Assembly (NCBI GenBank): GCA_003342895.1 | Contig: PTFA01000041.1 | Location: forward strand, 5,311,423-5,375,422 | Length of the DNA stretch: 64,000 nucleotides | Source: Casuarius casuarius | Lineage: Eukaryota > Chordata > Aves > Casuariiformes > Casuariidae | Direction of reading: 5' to 3' | Shown here: positions 26,101-37,965 of the stretch, piece by piece | How positions within the stretch are numbered: position 1 is the first letter of the stretch | Layout: the number at the start of each line of letters is the position of its first letter | Notes under the pieces: model-generated | The model's input: the letters and a program-made list of their open reading frames with translations, nothing else | The model's database searches: none | Told to the model about the DNA's origin: nothing | Program-made: the position numbers and the translations under genes

Positions 26101-29100
26101 CAGGTCAGCCAGAGATGGATTATAATCTTTAACAGAGCTATGAACATGGACAGGGTTAGAGTTTTTGTAAGTAAGTGCTGGGAAATTGTATCATTCACAG
26201 CATTTTTTATTTAAAAAAAAAGTATTTCCATAAAAGTCAGAAAACCATGAAGGCAGAAATTTTTGTAAATGAGGCAACAGCTGGGAATGACATGAAGCCA
26301 AAGGGAGGACAAGGAGGAATTAGACAGAGTTCCTACCATTAGACACTATCGCTTAAAACAATTATAACACCTCTCCTTTTCATGCTGGATACAGTGTTTT
26401 TTACTTCTAATCCTTCAGGGCTCCTAGTTAGATGTGGTGACAGGTGTTCAGGCTATGATGCAGGGTCAAAAGAATTTCGATTACGACTTTTAAAAAGTCT
26501 TAAAACAGCCCCAATTCTTGAAGTTGCTTTCATTTCTGGCCACCTTGGAAAGTAGGTTGCTGCACAATTTGCATAGTTGTGAAGGCCTGTGAATTTCAGA
26601 CACATTTTAGACGGGCAGCTACTGACTAAGCGTGACTAAAAATGAGAAAGCAGTGAATCTCGAAGAGAACAGATGATCAATAACTTAGGTTTCCATGTCT
26701 AATGTATTCTCATACCAGCACTTTGGCTTAAACATCATTAAAGCTGATAGGCAAAAGCCACCCTCATCTTAGAGCATGAGAAATGGAGTGTAAGAAACGA
26801 TTATGCTCATTCTAGCCAAGCAGACAGCACATACAATAAGAAAGTCCCATTAACAAGACAATTCTGTCAGCCACATATTGCCTCAAACTGGCATCTGCAT
26901 GGAAAATCACTAAACAATTGCAGCCTATTATGGAAGCAGATCATCCCCTGAAAAATCTGTTCTCCATAACTCCATCTCCTAGCCTTCAAACAACTCCTCA
27001 GTTTTTCCAAACTTTCCATCCCCCCCCCCGCCCAAAAAAAATCTGGTGGAGCACAAGCACTGAATGTAGCCATATTTTGACAGAATCACAAGTGCAAAAG
27101 CTACCAGCCTGCCCCCAGAAGAACCACAAGAATTGTTCTCAACTCCTGAACTATCAAAGTTTACACCTAGACATCCAGAATGTGATATAGGTCATCCCAT
27201 GTACCAGAGGTCTTTATAGAAAATGTGTGGGTGAAACTTGCCAACTGCTATGTACTAGAATGAACTCACAAGAATTATAGATAAGAAAGCACAGTTATTA
27301 TTTGACATTGCAAAACAATAATTCTATCTCTCACATCTCAGTCCCAATAACCAAGGAAGGTTTACAAAATATATTTGAAAGACCTGGAAACTGCAGTTTA
27401 TAACTGTATTTAATACTAAATAGCACAGAATAAATAGAGATATTGGTTTAATGGCTCATTATGATTCTCCCAACATTTCATCTCCTGCTGACTTCTCCCT
27501 GTTCTACAAATGCTTTCTCTCTATCTCAATCCTCTGCTGAAAACTCTCTGCTAACACCACTTCTTCCTCAAATGGGCTGATTGATTAACATAATTATAGC
27601 TTGCTTCTTCTTTCGCTTGGAAGTGGGGTTTTTTTTGTTTGTTTGTTTTCCAAAACTTCATTGCTTCAGTTGTTTTACAATACAGTCCCCAACTGAGGGA
27701 ACAGAGAATTCGGGTATGGGTATGGGGTATGGGGTCAGGAACGTGTAGCTCTGGGCACGAAGGGCTGAAAAGTGCTAGTGCAGTTTTACTGCTGGGAAAA
27801 TGTATCATCAGCCCCAGAGTAACTGTTCCCAGCGATGTCTTCACCTGACTTGTTGAAGGGCTTGCATACCTGAATGCTTGACCACGTTTTACATCAGTTG
27901 GTCTAATAAAACACATTACTTGTCTTGCAAGCCCGATTTCCTTTACAGCCTTAGCTTATCAGTGCTACAACACTATTGCTATAAAAAGTGAAAGAGCAAA
28001 GAAGGACATTGCACAAGCACGGAAACACTGGAAAATAAATAAAAGGAAGCCGTAGGCTGAGGTGTCAGCGAAAAGCGAACAGGAAGCCCAAGCTGAGCAG
28101 CTGCTTACTGACATGCTAGTCCTACCTCATTCGGGAAACGGGCTTATGTACTCTTTGGAAAGAATTTTATGTCAAAGAAATACTTGCCCCCCCATTCTCA
28201 ATTAGCTGGTGAAAGCCATCCTAACGGCCTCAGTTGTTGTAGAGTGTACACAGTAACACACCATTATTACACTCAGATACACAAAGCAGATCCATGAACT
28301 TTACCCAGGCTATTCAGATGATACAGTGTCTTCCCAGAAGTACTGACAATCTGGGAGACGAACGCTGTTAATGGAAGCTTTCATATTGCATCTTCTGCTC
28401 ACATTTCTATTGCTGTGTCAGCTTCTGAAGGCCAGATACAATCTGAATTTATTTGAATGCTGCCAGTCTGCTCTTCTAGAACTTCGATACTCCCTTTCAA
28501 ACTCTTTATGATCATCTTAAGTTTCCTGACAAATATCTATGCTTCTACTTGTAATACAAACTGAAAAAAAAATCATTTCGTATAGCAAGCAACAAAAAAG
28601 ACAGATCAGTCAGGGTTTCTTTGACAGCCACCACCCCCCTTGAAATGAAGAGCTAAAGATACTCTCAAGAGCACAGGCAGCAAAAGACAGACAATGCAGA
28701 GGCGACAGCTGGAATTCTTGTAGGAGATCTATTTTGAAAACGTGTCCGATGGCAAAGCCTCTGTCGCTGCCAGCACATGCTACTGCTGACTCAGCTAGAC
28801 AGGAAAACAATGGAAATGCAAAATAATATTTCAGGAAGGCGGAATTTCCTCAACCTAAACTTTCCTAAACTTTCTTGTGAGGATTTTCTATTTCCAAGCA
28901 CTAAAGACAGGTTTTATTTTACTTGAGTTGCTTTACTTACGTTTGTTATTATGAAATATTTCTGTGAGGGTATGATGATCAGAATTAGGTTGTATAACGT
29001 GCTGTACAAACACACGCAAGACTTGGCCCTTGTTGCACAAGGCTGACTCTTTAAGATAAAGAGATTTGAGGAAAGTGGCTGCGTATTGAAATCAAACACA

Positions 29101-32100
29101 CATTACTCTCCTTTTCCCCTTTAGGCTATTAGTAGTAGCTTCTTTCATCTGTCCTGTTTCCCGACGGAGAAGCCTGTTGTGAGGAGAGGGTTCTAGTCTA
29201 GCTGATGAACTGGAGGAAGGATCTGTGCACAGAGAGGCAAATCTTTATAGCTGAACATTTTAAATAATCCTTTTGCAGAGTATCAAGATTATTAGACCAG
29301 TCAAATTGCAAGAGTCAGTGTCTCTGTTGAGGAATTCCAGATTATCTCACACAGCTGAGTGAATTATATCACCCACTGCTTTTTGCTTGTATTTGACATA
29401 AAATCAGCTTGACTTCTGAGGCCTCACATCAATGCACGATCAGAATGACGCCAGCAGAGAGAATTCGAATACCAAGTATTTCTGAGTAATCACTAAAGCT
29501 GCACTCCTTAACTGCAGACCATTTTTATGGTTTCTTTGTTTGTTTTGAAATATCAAAGAGGCCTGATCTCCCACATGAGGATTACCTTACCACACGCTAT
29601 CTGCTGTAAGTTTTTGTAGTTTGTTTACTGCAGTCCTTTGGGGGGTTTTAACACAGAGAAAACCTTGATTTGCCTTTGAATTCAGCTCATTTTCCCTTGT
29701 ACAAAGTCAGACAGCACTCACTACCTTTCCCAAAGAAAGAAATATCAGACTCTACTAATCCCAGCCGTCTCTGAAGAGCTGCTCCCAGATGCTGCCCAGT
29801 GCCAGATTTTTGTTAGCTGGAGGAACGTGTGCTCCACACATTGGGGATGAGAACGCACTTCAGATCCAAACACGCTCCACTGCAAGATGGGGATCAGAAA
29901 AGCCAAACACCCCTGACTAGACTGCATTACTTCAGCCTTGAGAAATACCTGCTATCTCCATGATAATCCTGAGATTTTAGGACCTGCTTAAGCAGTTTGT
30001 GAGTCTTTTAGGAATACTCAGCCTGCGGGTTTTGTTGTTGCTGTTGTCGTTTTTAATTTGGACCGAGTTTGAATCTCAACCTGTCAGCCCACTCCTCAAA
30101 ACGAGGAACTAAGGCACAAAAATCATGGGGGGTGGGTGGGTGGTAGGAGGAACAACAAATTAAGGTGAGGGGTTCAGTGGACTGAGCAGTCTCATTTCTT
30201 GGACTTAAATTGATTTTTTATGTCAAGATTTCTGATATAATTGTATTAAGAATAACAAAGTGAGAAAGTAAGAGCTCTGCAGGATAGAAGCAGGTCTCAC
30301 GCGGTGATCATGGAATTTATCAAGTCTCTGTGCAGCCAAGTCCATGCTCCTCCCCATGCAAGTCAAAGAGGAAGAAGGCATGAAGTGTGGTCTGTAATGT
30401 ACGTGACATGTACAACAGGTCTCATCAATTACTGCTTCAAAAATCATGCAAAAATAGCAGCCCAAAAATTGTGAAGACGAAGAAAAGCTTTCTAACAGCT
30501 TGATTCAAACTGCTATCGCTGGATGGAGGTTCCATTTGGAAAAAAGGGTAATTTGTTCACCCTTTGGTGATACACCCAGTAGAGTTAAAAACTGTTTCAT
30601 GTCCATTTTTGACAGAAAAAAAAGTCAGATCTTCTCCAAAGTTAACTTCAGGGATCTATAGATAAGTGGCTCATGCTTGTAGAGTACTATGGAAGAGCCA
30701 ATGATACAAACAGGAGCTTTACATATGCAGATTTGGAACTACAACCTACATAAGCTCCTCACTCCTCATAATCTCCAGGTCCGTGTCCTTTCCACTCCTG
30801 CTGGAAGACTCTCTCTAGGAAAGGCAGAGCTGGAAGGCAACGTTTGACAGCAGGGTCCTATGAGCACTGTTTGGCACCCCTGTGACACATGCCAGCGGAG
30901 CATCTCAGAGGCTAATCTGAATTTTCACCTTGGCTTTCCACTATCACACTGAAGGCTTTTTACTTTGAAGATTGCTTAGCTCACCCTACACGTTCACTGA
31001 TAATTTTGGCATCTGCTTCTGACCAGACAGAAATTGTTGTCTGAGAGGAGAAAGAAATATATACTTGCTTTCCAGCACAGTGGGGGTGTTTTTTATTTTG
31101 TTTTGTTTTGTTTCATTTTTTTTGCAGACATATTACTCAGTTGGGAACTCAGGGAAGGAATATAACATTACCTTTTGGAGTAAATAAACCCTTAATAGTG
31201 GTTAACATATTGGGGTATCAGTTTTCAAAAGGGACACAGGCTCATTTTGCTCTTTAAGCCCAACTTTTAACTCGTAACAAGTATGTGTTTGGGTTGGCTT
31301 TTTGTGTTTTATTTCTTCCATGTCTGGACCACACTTAGGCTGTCTGGGCATTTGTACAGCTCCCCTTGCTGCTCAAAGGAATGCATTAGCAATGCAAGGG
31401 GATGAGTACTATCATTTATATTACAGAGGTATTTAAAATCCCTAAAAGGTTCACCGAGCAAAGCTCTTTACAAATGCATGTCTACATTCAGGGCCTTTTT
31501 CAGATCACCATATAATCTACATTCTGTAAACATGACATACCAAAAATTGTGTTTTAAATATAGCGGCTGTAAATTAACTTATGTCTCAGGCAGTGACAGA
31601 ATAAAGGGAATGTAACAGTAGCAGCTCAAAAAAAAAAACCCTAAAGAGGGCTGAACTGAGACTGCACAACCACACAGCTTTCTTGTCGCAGGATTCCTGC
31701 AGCACCGAATGCTTAGCGACTCACAAAATAGGTATTCACTGTATGGTCCCAAACCTTATTTATCTTGCGCTGTTCAGCCTTTGTACCAGGTACAAAATTA
31801 GCCATTTATCTATGTCAATTTTTAATGCAGTTTTACTACAGCATCTGAGTGCTTTTCTTCCCAATAATTCCGAGCTGAGCCGATGCCACTATCCCATTTC
31901 GCAGTAAGTGTCTGGAGCAGAGGAAGTCAAAGGCCAAGACTGCTGAGAGGACACTAATTTTAGATGCCTAACTGGGGGCTGCGAGGATCTGACTTGTCAG
32001 TGGTTTTGCAGTTGGTAGAGCATTTGAATGTCCAAAACCTACCTCCAGGGGCTGTAGTGCCTCCTGTGAACACCCAACATTTCTGTAGCACAGGGCTTGC

Positions 32101-33454
32101 ATGTTTAAATATGCACCTTCAGAAACAGTTTGTTTTTGAGATAGCTGCCAGGATTATACAATGTAGTTGTACAGTGACAATTATACAGCATATTTGGCAG
32201 TATTAAAAGCAGATCTTCCCCTCAGCTCTTCCTGCAGTGAGAGCAGATTAATGATACGAATCTGATGGATTCGTCCTGCAGCCGGGGACGATGCGCTCCA
32301 GTTGTGCTACCAGCCCGCTCGGCCTATGAACCTGCCTCCTTCTCTACACTCCAACATGCTTCTTCTCTCATTGGAGAAAACGGTGAGAGTCCCAGGAGGC
32401 AGGACAGAAAGCTGAAGGCCACCAAAGCCTCATGTTGCTTTTGCCAGATGCACAGCTGGTCAGTTAGGCACCAAGTTCACTTCCACCCGCACCGCAAGCA
32501 TTAATCCTGGATGACATGAAAGGTGAGAGAACTACAGCACCTCTTGTCAGAGCAGATAAAAGTAAAATGAATTGTACAAGTGAACAAGGAACTTTGGACA
32601 AGGAATAGAAAAGTAGCAAGTGCCTCTAGGTAACAAGTTTCCTAATTAGATCCTTAACCCGTGGTAAATTTACAGCAGCCCATATATCTAAAGCTGTCAA
32701 TCATAAAAGCAAAGAACCTTTGATTATCTTCATTTGTTTAACTATCTGAGCTTCTTCATGGTTCATGTCATCTCTCATATTGCCTGAGAGGGTTAAAAAG
32801 TACCCTCAGAAAATTAAAGAAAAATTAATTTACACTTTCAAATATTTTTCTGTCATCTTAAAGTAACAATGTTACTAAAAATCAACTATTTCTTGAATTG
32901 TATTACACCCATAGTAATTCTTTTGTACTTTCCATAACAGAGGTCTTCTATGTTTTATGCCTTTAATACCAGGCATAATAAGCAATGTCAGTAAAATCTT
33001 GGAGTTCTTGCTCATCAGCTTCTGGGACAAACTCATAATTATTAAAATATCGAAAGCCTTCTGAGATTATTTTAAATAATTTAAAAAGAAACAAACAGCT
33101 TTTTGTAGCTTATTCTGGAATGCAGGATGAAATTCTGACCTCAACAAGTTAAATTTACTTTTGCATCTTCTGGGAGATCTGTTTTTGTATTTTAGAAGTT
33201 CTTTGGCATGAATAATTTTTTTTCATGAGTTTTGTTCCCTTGAGATGAATATCTCATTTTAAAAATAAATATGAGTAAAGCCAACAAAACAAATACACTA
33301 TTGTAACGTGCCAAGAAAAGAAAACATGGTTCTATGCTATTATGAACATGCAAAGTTGTTCTGGAAGAAAAAAAAAAAACAAAAGCTGCCTACTTAAAGA
33401 AGATAAAATAGTTCTCTGGCAGTAAAAGAGCACTTACAAATGGCTGCAAAAAGT
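20166..33454. other. Long non-coding stretch, no gene recognised
   Basis: This includes GC-elevated patches near 20.77-20.95 kb and 21.37-21.65 kb, unresolved bases at 22021, 22064 and 25337, and a 21-base A run at 24478-24498. The longest open frame is 180 codons on the minus strand (21226-21768); it lies in the GC-elevated patch and has no motif I recognise. No exon chain, tRNA or other RNA was seen. Confidence 0.55.
24478..24498. repeat. A homopolymer, 21 bases
   Basis: A run of 21 A following AAAGT. No retroposed body was identified. Confidence 0.9.
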
Positions 33455-33920
33455 CAGTCCAAAGATGCGTCTAACCCAGTGCCTTGTCTCCTTAAGCAGT
33501 AGCCCAGATCAGAGTATAAGCGCAGTGCAAAAACATGCTGTACTTCCGCCAATATTCTCCCTGCCTCCAACGATTTTCAGGGACTTCTTGAGCTGGATGT
33601 GGCATCTTCAGTATTAGTAGCTCTTAACAGATTGCCATGAACTTGCCCAGTCTCCTTCTAAAATCACATAAACTTTTAGAAATCACAACATCTGTTAGCA
33701 AGGAGTTTCAGAGCTGAATTATCCATTGCATGAAAAACCACCTCATTTTGTTCATTTTTAATCTGGCTCCTACCAGCTTCATCTGATGCCCCCTAGTTCT
33801 TGTATCAAAAGAGAGAGTGAACAATAATCCTTACTCATCATTTGCACACCATCCATGAGTATGACCTTTATCATGTTCCCCTCTATTTCTGCCTCTGTCC
33901 CGATTTCTCTCTGAAAAACT
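33455..33920 (+). mobile_element. Ancient CR1-type LINE 3' end, 5' truncated and decayed
   Basis: The colinear motifs match the 3' end of old sauropsid CR1 LINEs. They are CTAACCCAGTGCCTTGTCTCC, then AGCAAGGAGTTTCAGAG, GCATGAAAAACCACCTC, CTACCAGCTTCATCTGATG, CCCCTAGTTCTTGTATC, ATCATTTGCACACC, and GACCTTTATCATGTTCCCC followed by a CTGTCCCG segment. The family reads CTAGCCCAGTATCCTGTC, GGCAAGGAGTTCCACAGG, CTATTAATTTCATTTGGTGACCCC, TAGTTCTTGTGTTATGAGA and CTCTATCATATCCCCC. The plus-strand copy has no intact reverse-transcriptase frame and is many substitutions from consensus. The ends are approximate. Confidence 0.7.
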
Positions 33921-36900
33921 GCCCTTTCGGATTAGGAGCTGCAGTGCGGGTACGGGATGGTGCCCCTCTGCCGCAGCAGAGCTTGATCGGGCGGCTCTGC
34001 AAGCGTGGGGACACCGCATCTGGCACTGTGGGTGTCACCTTACTCTTTAACGCCTGGTGCTTTAAAGGATAACAGTTTATCAGTACTACCTATTCCTAAT
34101 CGCATTATCCTATTAGCTCAAAGAATAGAGCTTTGTCTTGCTCAGCCGAAGTGCCGGAGGCATGCTAAGAATTAGCAATTTTAGCCACACACGGAACAGC
34201 TGTCGTTAGGTCACTGTCCTCTTCCCAGTTGTCCCAACTCTGTTACCAAAGTCAATCTCTCAAAGTCAAATCCTACGGTGTTGAGTAATTCATTTCCCAC
34301 AGTTGCTCCTGGGTCTTGTTCAAACCCTAAACATTCCTGAATGCAGAACAGAGAAATCTTAAAATTTTCCCTGACAACTTTTGCGCATAGTCCTGATGCC
34401 CTCTCATAGCATTCCTTATGGCCAAACTCCTCGCACAGGATTCATTTACATAAATATAGATAGCTACTTATAATCTATCCACTTGATAGCCCTCTCACAG
34501 TTGGTAAAAATCTGGTTGACATAACCAGTAGACTCTCTGGAGCGTTTCATCTCCTAGAGGAGCTAAAATAGCTCAGAAGAAATCACAAAGTACCTGTTTC
34601 TTGCTACTGACTGTATGAGAACATGAGTAGCTCAGGTGTAAACATTTCCATTATAGACTTCTAAAGTTAGACCCCTTATAACATACTGCATATGATTACA
34701 TATTACATAATAGGATTACATATGCTGCTAGAATAATGGAAATTTTATCCAGGTAACAAAGGAGATATAATTTTAAAAATAAAAATGGTAGCAATTCCCA
34801 CACACCTAAGCTTCAAGGTTTGTTATTAAATGCAAAACTGCTTATGATTATAAAGAGCTACCTACTCTGTAAAACAAAACCTAAAGCATTCATGACGGAA
34901 CAATTCCTTAAGCACAGGGCCACTAGAAAAAGAGCTGAGTGCTATAAAACAACTGCAACTATTCTGCAACTCATTGGAAAGAAACAAACAAGTGTAATTT
35001 CATTTAAAAAAAAAATCTCATTTCTTTTTTATCCCATTGTATTTAACGTGTGTAAAGGACAAAGAACAAAGCTCCTTGGAGCTCCATGGCTTCCCAGGCT
35101 AATCTGCATTCTTCACAGCTGAAGATCCTTGATGTTCTCCCTCATCATCTCAATAAGAAGAAATTAAATATAGCAGAGGTCTTCTAGATCACACAAGTCT
35201 GCACTTGCTCAATGCTTCTCTGGGTTACATCTCTTACCGTTTGTTACATTCTAGTTTTAAGTACCACAAAATGTTGGGATGCTATTGCATAGTTTATTAG
35301 AAAACATTATAAGGAAGGTTTTCTTCATATTCATCACAAAATTCCTTTAGGTTCACCCAAAGGTCCCTCATTATGGCCTGTTTTATGCCCCAGAGTCCTC
35401 TCCCTCCTTGCTTATAACTCATCCCTCAAACATTTCTGCACCAGAGCATATCCCTTGCAAACAGCACACACTCTAAGAGATTATTGACAATCCTGCAGCT
35501 CTTTTTTCAAGTGCTTTGGGCTCAGGTGTCAAAATCTTCCTTTATTACAGTTGACTGTCATCATGGCAGAATCATGCTGTGCACGAAGGGAGGGGGTTTT
35601 CTCCAGCGAGGGGGGACTACGGCAGAAGAAGGAAACCCTAGCAACAACTAAGCCCAGGGAGAGTGCTTTGGCTTGGATTAATATTATGTTACCAGTTAAT
35701 TCCGGAAAAGGGCTGAGTTTAGATACCACCATGGAGTCTTCAACCTCAGCAAGAACTAATGTTCCCATTTGCTTTTTCTTTTTCTTTTTTTTTTAGTCCC
35801 AGCAGCTGATACCAGAGGCTGCTAAGCTGACTCTTTGTCAACCTCTCCCTCTGCTGCTGCAGCCACTTGGGCTCCCTTCTGCAAAGGGAAACATCTAGAG
35901 CAGAAACTCACTCAGCAGCCACCACCACCTGTAAGTCACCAGCAGGTACGCAGCAGAGCAGTCTTTCACATTACAGTATCTGGAACTATAGTGCCGTGCT
36001 AATTTTTCTTGTTATATCTTTGTGCCTAAATTTGCCTAACAATTTTCTGGATGAAAGGCTGTAGGCCAAATTCTCTGATCTACTCATGTGTTTCCTTGTG
36101 CATAAGAGAAGGCATATGAATCCGGACCAGCAAATCTAATGTTATTCATTCTGTCATTCAGCTTCTCTCTCTCTACTTTCCCTTTAGTTCCTCTCACATA
36201 GGTGTTCATTTTCTCATGCAATTTTATGCACGTTTATTTCATTATGTCTTCTGAGAGTATAATCACTGACCTCAGACCCAAGAGCTAGATACAATTTACC
36301 TGTAATTAAAATCATTCCTCACATGTAAGGTTCCCTACATGGCAATGGAAAAGAGATTAACATTAACTGGAAGAGCCTGATGTGTAAACTATGCTCTTCT
36401 GTCACATATTCTAAGAGAACTTAATATTACTTCAGCAGTCTTGCCTCCCGCTGGGGGATGTACTGTTATTAATGTTATAATTCCTGCTGAAAAATGATGC
36501 AGGTGCCATTGAATAAGTGCTAAAAAAGAAAACAGAAACAAAAACAAAACCCTGCAAAGAATCCAAAAGGTGAAGTTACACTCCATGAGCCTTTTTAATC
36601 TGTTTCTAAATGTTTGCATTAAGGCTTGCACAGAGACACTCTAGGGAAGATGCAGGTACCATTTTCTCTAGGTTGTGCTTTATATATACGTGCTCTTGTG
36701 CACAGAAGGGCCATGTAAACAACCAGGATATGCAAGAGGGTATGCTAATTAAAGAGAAACTATAGCATGGAAGTGGGTTCAATTGAAGATGAAAAAGATT
36801 ATTTGGTTGGAAAGGCTGTGAAGTATAACAGATGTGGCAAGGGAGAAAAAGGAGAGACAAAACAAGTAAGGAGTTTCTTAGAAATCAGAAGGGGGAAAAT

Positions 36901-37844
36901 AGAGAATGTGCAAACAGAGAAGGCTGCTGAAAGGAGCTTTGGGGTAGCTGGGCTCAGTGGCACTGCGGGAAGGAGAAAACAGGCAATACAGTGCACTGTT
37001 ATCAGCTCATTCACAGAGGCCTAAAAGGAATCCTGAAATATTTGCTTTGTTTTATCATTGCTACTAATATATCAAGTAAAGCAAACAACCAGAACAGTCT
37101 GTCCGCTTGCCAGTTCCCTGTGCCACCCCATTCTAAGACTTTGCTGGTTTCACATGTGTGTGTTTTTGTTCTAATAATTATGTAAGAGGATTTCGGATTT
37201 TTTTCCCCAGCGCTTTCACTATTTTTAGCATTGTGTCATCTCCTCCACTTTGTAGCTTAGCCCACCTCTGCCTAGGGTTTATAATTTGCACAGTCTAATT
37301 AAATGAGGGCACTTACTCAACAGTGAGGTTGTCCATGAAAATTTGTTCAAGACCGTTGCCATATGTTAGCAAGAAGGAAAAAAAAAAATCTTTGCTTCTC
37401 ACAGAGATGGGGCTTGATTGATGGCTTTATTAGGCCAAGGTTTGTATCATGAGGAAATGCCATATTATCAGGCTAAATCCAATAATGCTTTGAATGTCTC
37501 AGGTGAAATTTAGGCAGAATTTTGTCCCCTGTGACAAAAATTGTGATCCTGAAAGTTCATACGCAGAGGCATCTCACTTTTTGCTTTTCAGATGTTCCAG
37601 ATACCTGGAGTGTCACCTCTGCCATGCCTAGAGCTGCCTCAGGTCTCCCCAGGGTCGCGCAGCTCAGCACTGCAGCCTGAGCAGGCATCAGAAGCTGCTC
37701 AAGTCCCCTATGGGGCTCAGACTGAGAGGTGTTTTCAGAGCCCTCAATGGGATTAGACACCCTAGAAACTACCGTGATGGCAGACACTTCCTTCTAAAGT
37801 AGAGCCAAAGCAACAGAGCAGCCTTTTCACCTACCCCTTTTATT
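33921..37844. other. Non-coding stretch, nothing recognised
   Basis: AT-rich DNA with short chance open frames and simple T/A runs (for example the pyrimidine tract at 35773-35795). No gene or clear repeat. Confidence 0.5.
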
Positions 37845-37965
37845 TAGTAGCCGGTTGTTAGAACAGTCGCTCAGGAAGCAGAAGAGGCAGGCTCAGTTCC
37901 CCACATTGAGCCGGAGGTAATCCAAACCGGCCTCCTAGAGGCAGGCTCTAATCACCTAAGCAAAA
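37845..37965. repeat. Possible ancient palindromic repeat (SINE- or MITE-like)
   Basis: The two halves, GTTAGAACAGTCGCTC with GAGGCAGGCTCAGTTCC, and on the opposite strand TTAGGTGATTAGAGCC with GGAGGCCGGTTTGG, resemble each other. They also resemble an old amniote repeat I recall with a GTTAGAGCACTCACCTGGGAG core. The match is weak and the family name uncertain. Confidence 0.3.
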
